From Rhinopomastus cyanomelas (taxonomy: Eukaryota; Chordata; Aves; Bucerotiformes; Rhinopomastidae), in NCBI GenBank assembly GCA_013400115.1, contig VXBP01000410.1, forward strand, positions 62,001-126,000: a stretch of 64,000 bases of DNA, in the 5' to 3' direction. Shown here piece by piece: positions 12,334 to 22,573 of the stretch (positions are counted from its first letter, which is position 1; the number at the start of each line of letters is the position of its first letter). The position numbers and the translations under genes are program-made. The notes beneath the pieces are model-generated. The model was given only the letters and a program-made list of their open reading frames with translations, searched no databases and was not told the DNA's origin.

Positions 12334-15300
12334 ATGGATTTTTCCAGATCAAGTGCTGCTTGTTGCACCTGCACCAGTCAAAAACCAATCCCTCTAGCTG
12401 CTAGGGAATCAGTGATTTACAAATGTTGACTGCAGCAGGAGAGTGAAAGACAAAAGAGCTTTAAACTATGCAAAGACCAAATTTGATAGTGCAGCCTGCT
12501 TTGTCACGGGAGACATACCCAAAAATCAGAGGCCAACTGAAAACTCCCTATGGGAGAAGTTCTTACCAAAAAATTACAGAAATAGACCTTAATATGGGTA
12601 GTCAGAACCCAGCAACCTGCCAGAGGGCTTTGTTTCTGTTGTAATTAAATCAGATTACTTCCTTGCCATGGATGAGGTAAGATTCTGGCTCATACCAAGA
12701 TCATCCTTCTTTCTTGACATTCTGCTGTCTCCAAATAATTTTTCTACTTCTGTAATTGTTTCAATCACCAGCCTCTGTCAGGCTTGTTGTCTCATTGAGC
12801 TTCACAGCACATTCCAAGGGACACAATGCAGGGCACTGCTCCTAGGCAGAGTGAAGCTTTCCCCAAGATCTATGTGCTCTTCTGCAGAGTTCTTTTCAAA
12901 TACCCCTATAGTTCATTTCTAAATCAAAGCAGAAACTGCAGTTGTTTTCCCAGATTATGAGGTAAATCATGTGAAGACATTTTACAGGAGATAACCAGTA
13001 ATCCACTCACCATAGAAAGTGTACGGCAAACGGAGCTAGCAGGTAACACCTCCAGCTCCATCTTCTACCCTTTGCTGCACACAACTGCAGTCCTTGGAGT
13101 TATTTAAATGAAGACTCCTTTGAATGCAGCATACTATCTGCTTTCTCCTGTTCTTTGATATCAAACTGATATTTTACAAATCATTAGTCCTTAGAGGATG
13201 CTTTTCATCTTGAAAGCAAAAATCAGAAAGGCTTTATGTGTTCTACCTCAGAAAATAGTGAATGTTTATGTACAGACAAAACACTCAAGCAAGAGAGGCT
13301 CTTAAGTATTGTATAACATTGAACTACTTCGACCTGAGGGACTGAAAAGTTTATTAAAGATAAATAACCTGTGCACTAAATAGTTTCTAACTACTGATGA
13401 GCACACTGCACATTAAGGGTTTCTACAGTGGCTTGTCTTGAATGGGAAAAGTTCATTACATGAGTTTCTCTTGAGGGAAATGAGGAGAGGAGGCCCTTCA
13501 CACTTCATATGTTGGTTGGTTTTTTTTTTTGGTTGTTCTAGAACTATAGCTCTAGAAGTAAGAATCCATCAAAGTAATAATAGATGAACTTACTGGCTCA
13601 CTGACTCTAAATGCATAAAAAGCCGATGCTTAAAGGACAGACCTAATTTAAAGCAATCAGTATTAAGTGTTTGTGGCAAAGGGCCAGATTTTCTAGCCCA
13701 CTAAGTTCACTTATGTCATTCAAAACTTAAATTGTCCATAAATGATTGCACCAGAGCTGGCTCTTGCGTGAGGTGCTCAGCGTGCACGTTTCACGGTTAC
13801 TTTCTCTCTCACCGCCAGAACAAGGATTGAGCAGAACATGACCCCTAATCTTCATTACTCTCCATTTTCTTGCCACATACAGAAGGCAATTAACCTCATG
13901 CCAAGTTCAAGAGGCAGCAGTCTACTGAAGAACATCACCTGTCTTCTATGGCTAAACTAAATATGAAATGAAGCAGGTCATCTTGCTTTGCTCTGTTTGG
14001 CAGCTGGCTAGAGGTGCACAACCTCATACCTCTTGGGGAACTGTAGTCTGGGGTTTTTTTGGGGGGGTTCTTTAAGATCATAGTCATTATAGGCTTAGTG
14101 TATTTTGGTGTCTGGCTCTAGCTTTTATATTGGAACAGCCCAACTTCTCATAACTGGAAAGTAGCATGATGTAGTGCATCAGAAGCAAGAAAGCAGTGCA
14201 CTGTTCACTACCAGGGTGGAATGCAAGGCTGCTTGCATGTTAACTTTCTGCTGTTCTCTGACTAAGTAGATGCGTTTTTAACCGGACTCATGTGCACAGT
14301 CAACGTGTTCTTGACGCACTCCATCGCTGTTTGTACGGATGGGATAGCTGGGACTTTGCAGAGTCTCTGAACACATGGAAGGACTGTAGCTGTATGGTAT
14401 ATCATCTCCTTCCACCTGTTTGTGCAACTGCATTCCATTTTATTTTAATTAAAACCTAGCAGGTGTTTCATTAGGGCTGATCCAAACAACAAGAATGACA
14501 CCATCTCAGCACAATAAAGTAAACCACCGTATCTTGTGCTCCTATCACGTGGTCCACAAGGTTTATTTTTCTCTGTAGCACAGACTACTTTGCTGCATGT
14601 CTAGAAATTGGTAGATTGCAAGGATTTTATTAATGACAGCTGGTTAATGCCTGATGACTAACTATCCATAGCCATTAACAGAGCAGCAGAGCGTTCACCT
14701 CTGCTGAACAGCCCTGCCAAAGCTTGTAGGCATACTCTTAGCTCTGTTAAATCATTCTTCATCACCAGATCAAATTCTTCTCCACATCATTATTAAGCCT
14801 GATCAGAGAAATAAATAATTTAGGAGACAGTGTGGGACTTGTGCTTTCAGAGGCTGTAACTGCAGGCTTTGTTCTCACGCACAGCGCTGCATGTGACATG
14901 AGAGTATCGAAGCACATCGCGCCAGCTGCTGCACACTGCTGCCTTCTCAACCAGCAACACTGGAGACAGAAGAGTCAAATAAAGACAGAGCTATTAGATA
15001 GGGCTCTGGGCTGCTCTACTACCTGTTTGGCTCTGAAGGACTCCACGGTGATGTGCTGCACGTTAACTAAAAAGTTCTTTCACTATCGGTTAGTCAGACA
15101 AGAAGGAAAGAACTTGGAGGGGTTTTCTGCATGTGTGCGTGTCATCTCGTTTTAGAGAAAAAAAATTTATAAAGCACAAGTTCCACAAATAGGAAGAAGT
15201 GTTTTCCACCTGCTGCAGTCACTAACAGCGACTAAAAGATAACGGAGGCAACACGGTTTTTAAAACCTTCTACCAAATTCATGAAAAGGCTGCTTAGTGG

Positions 15301-16988
15301 CTGCCTCTTAAAAGCATTTTGTAGGCTGTGGTTTTTTAACAGTTTGAAGCATCCAGTAAAATCAGGGGAAGCTTCAATCAAGGCAGAGTGTGATTTCACA
15401 GACAGACTGGTTTTCAGCGGCACTGTGCTTTTATTTAACCGTGCGTACACTGGTGAAACATGGGACCCAGCCATAATAAGGGTATTTGCATGTGACACTA
15501 CGCTGGGATAGATGAAGAAGAATCAGACCTTGGAGATTTCTTATCTGTGGTGTGAAGCGAATCAGTGAAGTATTTGATATTCAAATGCAACAAAAAGTAG
15601 AACTTAGGAAAGTTGTTCAGATTCCCCCTGGATTTCTCTGTGCTTGACAGGACTCTGAAACATCAACTGAAATGGAATTAGAAGTTTGATGCCACCTCTG
15701 CTGTTACGGGTTCTATAATTTATGACCTCATGAAAATTCAGTTCAGATACAGCATCTGGTTCTCATTATATTTCTTCTATTAACCTAGTTTTCCAGTGCA
15801 GTTGCTCAAAGGTCAAGTGACTTTTTCAAGGTCACATAGAAGAGAGTAAATCCTTCACTCTGGCTTCTGTCCCAGGAGATGCAGTTTGACACAGCAGATA
15901 TCTCAAGGGTATCTGACAGATCTGGGGTTTTTTCCAATATAAGGAAGAGCAAAGCATGGAACATAATAACAGGACCCCCTCTGGACAGGGCCGCTAATGC
16001 TTATAATGACCACAGACTGGGGTTAGACATCTTGCAAAGAATTCTGAAGTTTTATCCTTTGTTGCAGTTGCCCCATTTTTTAAGTCACTGTGTGATATGT
16101 TTCAGGAGGAGATATGGTTTACAAAAAGTGACTGCATTTTCTTTGGCGTCAGACGCACACAAAAGGCCTCTATCTACCTATGAACAGCTGCAGAAGGTCA
16201 AACTGATAGCACCACATGGCTGGAGAAGAGCATTAATTTGGTCTTGGGAGCCAGACACAGCAGTGTGGTCCTAGAGTAGGAATTCAGCATCTAAGTGTTT
16301 TTAATTTCTAATAAGTTTGGTTTCAAACCTGATTTTTTTTTTTTGGGTGGGGGGTGGTGCTTCATGGATCTGGGTGTTTTTCCTGTGATGATAGGATAAG
16401 CTTTCACAGCTTTCTCCATTCCTAGCTCTGCCTGTATTCAACCACTCTGCATCTTCATCATTAACCTCCAGAGGTACTACACATTCCTGGTTTGGAAAAA
16501 AACACATCTAAAAAACACATCTAAAACACATCTTCTAGAAATCTGATCTCCTCCTCATTTTCATATTAAACATCTATGTACATCTTTATTTTCAGCCAAC
16601 TGAATGTTGCAAACTAGAGGGCTTCATCTAAAGCTGCTTGATGAAGTAGAAACTCTGGTTTAGAGGATCTGAAGAGTATTTTCATTGGTTTTCTGACAGC
16701 AGTTGGAGGCAGTGATCAAATGAGGAGGTGGTGACAATCTGCTGTTGTCACCAACTTTTGAAGAATTGTCTTGAAGCAAAAGGTACTTTTCTCTCCTGTA
16801 AAATTTACCATACAAAGAACAAGTCCTAATACTTCATTAAAAATCTTGCTGCAGTTCCACCAAAACAAAGTAGACCAAAGCTGAATGTGTGTGAGTGAGG
16901 AATCTCATCCCTTTATCCTTCACGAAATAATGATTTCTCCACTTACAAAGGCTGAATTGTTCTTTTTGCCAGTGTTTGGAATCATACT
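12334..16988. other. Gene-free unique DNA
   Basis: No recognisable gene. The longest open frame is 131 codons at 15879-16274 on the plus strand; it has no known motif, a biased start only by chance, and no splice context. Low-complexity T/G runs lie at 13518-13532, 14051-14070 and 16331-16356. An imperfect threefold ACACATCTAAAA repeat lies at 16496-16532. Confidence 0.55.
16496..16532. repeat. Imperfect short tandem repeat (AAAACACATCT)
   Basis: Three successive copies of an A-run followed by CACATCT differ only in the number of A residues. It looks like a small slippage-prone microsatellite. Confidence 0.85.
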
Positions 16989-17048
16989 CTTCATAGAGTC
17001 CTAGAATCATTAGGGATTGGAAGGGACCTCGAAAGATTGTCTAGTGTT
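16989..17048 (-). repeat. CR1: CR1 3' tail, ultra-short
   Basis: Reverse-strand CR1 end: CATAGAGTCCTAGAATCATT followed by AGGGATTGGAAGGGACCTCG and AAAGATTGTCTAGTG. Only about 58 bases of the element are present, so 5' truncation was almost complete or the rest has been lost. Confidence 0.92.
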
Positions 17049-18789
17049 TTGCCAGTGTTCGACGTTGCTCCCTGCATTCTGTTCAGTGCTTCATCCACAT
17101 TTGGAATTCTGTCAGTGCAGCTTCTCTTTGGGTGCCAGCTGGAATGATTCCCACCAGGTGAAGTTGCTCTCTATATAATTTGACAAGAAGCATTAGAAAA
17201 TGTCAGAATTAGAGACAACTGTGCTGCTTAGGACGTGGCAGTACCGACAAACTGGACTTTTCCAGACGACATTAAAGAATGATGAAATAAGGTTGTGAGC
17301 TGGACACTAACGTACTGGCTTGTAGACACTAGAAACATTGCAGAGCATTTGTTGGTATTTCAGCTGCAAGAGGCTGTAGGTTTATGTGGTCTCTTCTACT
17401 GCAAACAACAGGATGAAGAATGTTGGGCAGATAGTCCTGCGAGGAACACAACAGCTTGGTCTCGGCTGTAGGATGTTAGAGGAGGATGAGCAGGTTTGAT
17501 TTGAAGGCAATGAGAGAGAGAAATAGCTGCTTTTCTTCCTAGTGAGCTTCAAAGGTTAATCGCCAATTCATAGCTGAATGTTATGAAAAATGGCTCTGTT
17601 GATTCATCTGTTTCCATCCTCAGCAAATAATCGGTTATTCCAAGGTTTAGGTGACCTTGCAAAATATCCAAACCACAATCTGTGCTTAATAATTGCATCA
17701 ATTTGACCTTTGCCATTTCTGAGGGGGGAAGTAAAGAACACTTCTGCAGTGTGTATTGTGGATACGTAAGGAAAGAAAAGCTGAAAATCCCAGTTTCAAG
17801 TTAGGGGTGTTTTTTCCTCCTGTGTGTTCTGAGACTGGTGCTCAGATGTACTAACACTGTGAACTTTGAATAACTCTTTGTCGCGTGCAGTAAGGAAACT
17901 GCTGTCTTGACGCTACCGTGATCTCCCACCTTTCCATGGAAACTAGAATGGCAGGGATGAAAATAAATACTCCTGCTTTCCTGGCAAGGAGACAATTTTA
18001 TTCCTTGTGAGATGGTTGTCACTCGGGTGAGGATTCTTGCTGCTTACTTGTATGGGGAATCCAAGTCAGGATTTATAGCCTGAAGACACAAGTTAATTTG
18101 CTTTCATGGATGGTCTCTCTGTCTGCATCTGCTCAGCGTTAAATGCAAAGGAACCTGTTAGAAATATCAAAATGAGGGGAAGAAACTACTTTAAAGCCCT
18201 ATTCTGGTGATAAGGGCTGAGGTGTTTTAGTATTCCTGGTGTTCAGTAGCATTTGGGGTTTGGAGCGTATGGTTTTTTATTTTCTTCCTGGTTCTATTTA
18301 TCCTGTGTTTGAAAACCTTGGGGCATTTTAAGATGTCTTTCTCTCTGAGTTGGTATCTGTGTGATTGAGTGATGCCATGCAATGAAAAAAATTGCAGCTT
18401 CGTTTAACTTTAGACTGAGGCCTTTCTTTGACTGAAGACTGACTCAAGCAAGACATGATGTGCCTTAAAACAGTACTCCCTGTGCAAGGCTGTAATTATA
18501 ATTACCGGAGCCCAATACAGCACATGAGGTGGAGGTTTTAACAGCTGAGGTGTAAAAAAAATCCCTGCGTGTACATGACAGCATGACAGTAGATTGAAAT
18601 TCTGTTCAATAATGACTGCAGTACTTCTTAACATGCTCAGCATACACCTAACAAAACAACTATCCTCACTGGAAGGCACTGAGCTGCAGCTACTTGGATT
18701 CAGAGCAGGGACTGAGCTGAGACAGCCCAAATGAGAGAAGAACAGGGACTAGATTTTTGTCTAAGTAAACTTAAAGATAGCTAAGCTCT
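17049..18789. other. Gene-free unique DNA
   Basis: This is unique sequence before the CR1 cluster. I see no exon, RNA gene or repeat in it. Confidence 0.6.
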
Positions 18790-19536
18790 AGTGCTACAGC
18801 AGAGGTGTTCTTGGCTCGACCATCTGCCATCCAGAGGGACCTGGATAGACTGAAGTGGTGGGCCCAGATGAAGCTTAAGATGTTCAACAAGGCCAAGTGC
18901 ACAGTCCTGCACCTAGGCCAGGGTATACAGCATTATCAGTACTGGTTTGGGAGAGGCTCTACTGGAAAGCAGCCCTGTGGAAAGGGACTTGGAAGTGTCA
19001 GTGCATCAAAAACTGGACATGAGTCACTGGTGTGTGATCACGGTCCAGGCTGGACTGCATTAGAAGTACTGTGGCCAGCAAATCAAAGGAGCGACTCTGC
19101 CCCTCTGCTCTAGTGAGACCTCATCTGGAGTATTGTCCACTTCAGGAATCCCCAGCACAAGAAGGGTGTAGACACACTGGAGCGCATCCAGAGGAGGGCT
19201 ACTAAAACAATCAGGGGAAAGGAGCATCTCTCATATGAGGGCAGGCTGAGACAGTTAGGGCTGTTCAGCCTAGAGACTAGAAGGCTCTGGGGGGACCTTC
19301 TTCTACATGAAGGCAGAGGAAGGTCTTTTCAAGAGGGTTTGCACAAATAGGACAAGGAGCAATGGGTTCAAGCTGGGAAAGGATAGACTTAGGTTGGATA
19401 TTACAAAGAAGCTCTTGAATGTGAGGGTTCAATGTGATGGCTGGAATGGGCTTCCCAGGGAGGTGGTGGGGGCCCCATCCCTGGAGTTATTTAAGGTAAG
19501 GCTTGATGAAGCTTTCAGCTGCTTGAGCTAGGCAGA
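18790..19536 (+). repeat. CR1: CR1 LINE fragment A (ORF2 C-terminal region to near 3' end)
   Basis: Conceptual translation from 18805 gives the CR1 ORF2 region just downstream of the reverse transcriptase core, with the recognisable strings IQRDLDRLKWWAQ and NKAKCTVLHLGQG. The frame then breaks, and later parts match at DNA level (CTCTGCCCCTCTGCTCTAGT, GAGACCTCATCTGGAGTATT, GGCTGTTCAGCCTAGAGA). The copy stops near TGCTTGAGCTAG without its last 80 or so bases, exactly where a minus-strand CR1 begins. The missing tail may be the piece at 19850-19932. The element is dead: frameshifts and stops are present and the 5' part is absent. Confidence 0.95.
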
Positions 19537-19849
19537 GATCATAGAATCATGCGAGTTGGAACAGACCCCTGGAATCATTGAGTCCTAGCATCAACCCTAC
19601 TCTACAAGTTCACCCCTAAACCAGATTCCCCAATACTACATCTAAACATCTTTTAAACTTTTCCAGAGGTAGTGACTCAACCACCACCCTGGGCAGCCCA
19701 TTCCAGTTCCTGACCACTCTTTCCATGAAGAATTTCTTCCTGATGTCTGACCTAAACCTACCCTGCTGGAGCTTGAAACCATTCCCTCCGGTTCTGTCAC
19801 TAAACTACCTGTGAGAAAAGATCAGCACTGACATCTGTAGTTACATTAG
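19537..19849 (-). repeat. CR1: CR1 LINE fragment B, 3' part
   Basis: It begins with the reverse complement of a CR1 tail (ATCATAGAATCATGCGAGTT) and runs away from its 3' end through CCTGGGCAGCCCATTCCAGT and CTTCCTGATGTCTGACCTAA to about GATCAGCACTGACATC. It directly abuts fragment A, which points to insertion into A or at its edge. Similarity resumes at 19931 after an intervening plus-strand piece. Confidence 0.92.
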
Positions 19850-19932
19850 ATAGTTTTGTCCTGCTCCAGCAAGGGGGTTGGACTCGATGATCTCTTGGGT
19901 CCCTTCCAACCCCTAACATCCTATGATCCTCT
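19850..19932 (+). repeat. CR1: CR1 3' tail A' inside the minus-strand CR1
   Basis: A plus-strand CR1 terminus: TGCTCCAGCAAGGGGGTTGG, ACTCGATGATCTCTTGGGTC, then CCTTCCAACCCCTAACATCC and TATGATCCT. It interrupts the minus-strand element. It could be the lost tail of fragment A or an independent, very short insertion. Its hairpin arms GGGGTTGGA (19874-19882) and TCCAACCCC (19905-19913) pair perfectly. Confidence 0.9.
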
Positions 19933-20068
19933 ACGGCGTCCTTTTTGATAGTTGCAGAGAGCAATGAGCTCTCCCCTCAGCCTCCTCTTCCTCAAACAGG
20001 CCCAACTCTCAGTCTCTCCTCATCAGATTTATTCTCCAGGCCCTTCAGCATATGCGTTTGCCCTCCTC
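19931..20068 (-). repeat. CR1: CR1 LINE fragment B', continuation of B
   Basis: The minus-strand CR1 resumes with TTGATAGTTGCAGAGAGCAA, TCTCCCCTCAGCCTCCTCTT and ATTCTCCAGGCCCTTCAGCA, the consensus segment that should follow the end of fragment B. Compare the uninterrupted copy at 55055-55190. It fades out near 20068. Confidence 0.9.
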
Positions 20069-20633
20069 TGATTCTAGGATTTTTGTAAGTGTTCTAGATG
20101 CTTTTTCAGAATCTGAAATGTAGCTTTTTGCGTTCTAAAAGTAATGTTCCAGCGAAGAGAGAATCGCCGTGTCTGGCTGGATGTTCCCTCAACTCAGACC
20201 TCGCACCCAAAGTAAAACCAGTTGGTTGGAACACGGAGCTCATGTCACGTACCATTAGGGTGGGGATTCCTTTTGCTGTGGTGTGTTCCAGTCTCCAAGC
20301 TTTGTCTCAGTTCTTTCCTCTCCCAGTATGGGTGATTCCCCTTCTTTATTCTCAGGTTGTATTTGGGGAATAAACAACCTCTCTAAAAAAGTGCAGTACT
20401 TGGAGATAAGAGAGTAAAATGGTATTTCTTGAGATACTCTGACACAGAAAATAACTTCATTGTGCTCAGCAAATCTGCTCTAGCACAAGAAGCTGGTGTC
20501 CTGTACCAGTGAGAAGGACATCGGATATTTTTTCTTGCCTTAAGGAGATCAGTCACTGATTCTATTGACCAGGTTGTGTTATTGCATGTGCCTACAATTT
20601 CAAAAGCTGTTCTGCATTGGAAAGCATCTAGGT
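20069..20633. other. Gene-free spacer
   Basis: Unique DNA between the CR1 cluster and the hAT element. I see nothing identifiable. Confidence 0.6.
20626..20633. repeat. Left 8-bp target site duplication of hAT element
   Basis: ATCTAGGT directly precedes the element; the right flank carries ATCTAGCT, seven of eight bases identical. An 8-bp duplication is the standard for hAT-superfamily insertion. Confidence 0.75.
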
Positions 20634-20803
20634 CAGGGTCCTCTGGCTTTTTAAACAGGGGGCCGGTTCACTGTCCCTCAGACAGTGTCGGGGGCCAGGC
20701 TATATGGTTTCTGCCCCCCAGCCCCCAGCAGGGGGGTAAATACTGGCGGGCTGTGTTGGAGACCCTGGGGGGCCACATCCAGGCTGGGGTTTGAGGACCC
20801 CTG
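20634..20803. mobile_element. Non-autonomous hAT DNA transposon (about 170 bp)
   Basis: The left end reads CAGGGTCCTC and the right end GAGGACCCCTG, which are inverted copies of a CAGGGGTCCTC terminus (one base deleted on the left). The left flank ATCTAGGT and right flank ATCTAGCT are the 8-bp target duplication expected of hAT transposases. The interior is GC-rich and non-coding, with GGGGGCCGGTTCACTGTCCC near the left end, so the element needed transposase from elsewhere. From memory, this left part resembles a widespread amniote hAT family that starts CAGGGGTCCTCAAAC, but I could not search a library. Strand is undefined because both ends are terminal repeats. Confidence 0.82.
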
Positions 20804-20811
20804 ATCTAGCT
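20804..20811. repeat. Right 8-bp target site duplication of hAT element
   Basis: ATCTAGCT directly follows the right terminus and matches the left flank ATCTAGGT in seven positions, consistent with one point change since insertion. Confidence 0.75.
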
Positions 20812-22208
20812 TTATATCCTCCTTGTCCTGCTACATGGGAAGCAGGGATGTGGTTTGCATCACTGCAAGGAATGTGTATGTTAATCAGGTTACTTGACAC
20901 TGCGATTAAAAGCAGCTCTCTGGGCAGCCTGCTGTGCCCTCTGCCAGCTGGGATCAGCTGGGGTCAGTGCTGCCCCACTTCCCTATTGACTGCTTGAAGG
21001 AAAACCCCTTTAAGCTTCAGTGCGCTGGGAGGCTCAAGCATGCAGAATAGGAATCAAGTTCAGGACTGAATTATTCCCTTTCCTGCTCATTACCTCTCAC
21101 TTGCTGAGGAGCAGAACAACACATGCAAACCCCTTCCATCACGAGGCTGGCGGGCAAGAGCTATGTGGTGCTTAAGCCAGTAGTGAGCTTCTGCAAGACT
21201 TTTTGAGACCAGAGGGTGTAATTTCTTCTGTCGAAGCACAAAAGTCTTCACACTTTCAAGGATAATGCATTTTGGACAGCTGAGTCCCCTGAGACCCACG
21301 GAGCTGCACTGTACTGAATGAAATGACTCTGAGAGGCAGAAGGGTTGTGTATGCTAAGGAGCCTTATGAAAGAGTTGGGACTTCCGCGGAGCTAGTAGTA
21401 CACCATTATGTAAATTACCACTTTTTTGACAGCTGAGTGGTATCAAACCTGTCTAAGATTATTGCTTGGAGCAGAGAGCTCCTAAGAGCTACACTTGACA
21501 TCATTTAAATTACAATGATGCTGGGCGGTATGCAAAGTACCTGTTTGCTCAGAGAGGTGTGTGCTCCTCTGGTTGCTTCCTCTCTCCCTGCAATTATTTC
21601 AAGCCCAGGCAGTATCTTTTCCGTGAAATTCAGTGCTGAGCAGACACGGAGCATTACAGATTTTTCAAAGGAACTTAACTGCACAAATGGTCTATGTGAA
21701 GAGCTATGTGGCCACAGCTTTACTTGTCTCAGAAGGAAACTTAAAGCTGTGCTCTGGGAGGGACCCAGTGGACGAAGAGTGTTAATGAAGTCTCAGCCTC
21801 AGCAGAAAGGAGAGCAGTACCAAAGCCAAGGGTGTTCTAGCAGGGTGTTCACACTGTCTCTCCATTTGCCTGTTGGGAGAAGGTGAAGAGCTGCTGGGAA
21901 TTCAGCCCCCTTTTTCCTGCAGCAGATCTCTGTGGTACAACAGCAAGTGGAAAAGTTCCACTTACCAGCTCCCTCCATGGGACTGGACACAACCTGCAGA
22001 CAGCTCTGGGGTTTTCCTATCCAGCATCCCAACATTAAAAATTAGTCCCTTGATCATAGACAGCACAGCCCCCACAAGGGCAGCCTCATGTGAGCTCAGG
22101 AGGATGCTTTTTCTTCCTAATTCATGCTAAGGATATTTAGAGTTGGGCTCAATCTTGTCCTCACCTAGATCTTAGTAAATGTACAGTTCCTGGAGTCTCT
22201 GGAAACAG
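20812..22208. other. Gene-free unique DNA
   Basis: No recognisable gene. A 123-codon plus frame at 21515-21886 carries no known motif and overlaps a comparable minus frame, so I treat it as chance. Confidence 0.55.
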
Positions 22209-22573
22209 TCACACAGTATCACAGTACATTAGGGACTGGAAAGGACCTTGAAAGATCATCTAGCCCAATCCCCCTGCCAGAGCACAATCACCTAGACCAA
22301 ATCGCACAGGAATGTATCCAGGCAGGTTTTAAATGTCTCCAGAGGAGACTCCACAACCCCCCTGGGCAGCCCCTTCCAGTGCTCCATCACCCTCACCGTG
22401 AAGTTCCTTCTCATATTTATGTGGAATCTCCGATGTTCCAGCTTACAGCCATTGCCCCTTGTCCTATCATTAGATGACAATAAGCAGAGCCTGGCTCCAT
22501 CCTCCTGACATCCACCTTTCACATATTTATAAACATTAATAAGGTCACTCCTCAATCTCCTTTTCTCCAAGCT
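22209..22573 (-). repeat. CR1: CR1 LINE, 3' 365 bp with open ORF2 C-terminus
   Basis: Reverse-strand CR1 from its tail (ATCACAGTACATTAGGGACT) to CTCCTTTTCTCCAAGC. Reading the minus strand, 22570 to 22292 stays open for 92 codons and gives the ORF2 C-terminal strings RRLRSDLINVYKYVKGGCQE, DRTRGNGCKLEHRRFH and LETFKTCLDTFLCD. This shows that CR1 coding sequence extends almost to the 3' end. The copy is truncated 5' of this region and cannot be functional. Confidence 0.95.

Noticed and set aside
15879..16274. 131-codon plus-strand frame
   Set aside because: No recognisable family, low-complexity-free but ordinary composition, no start or splice context.
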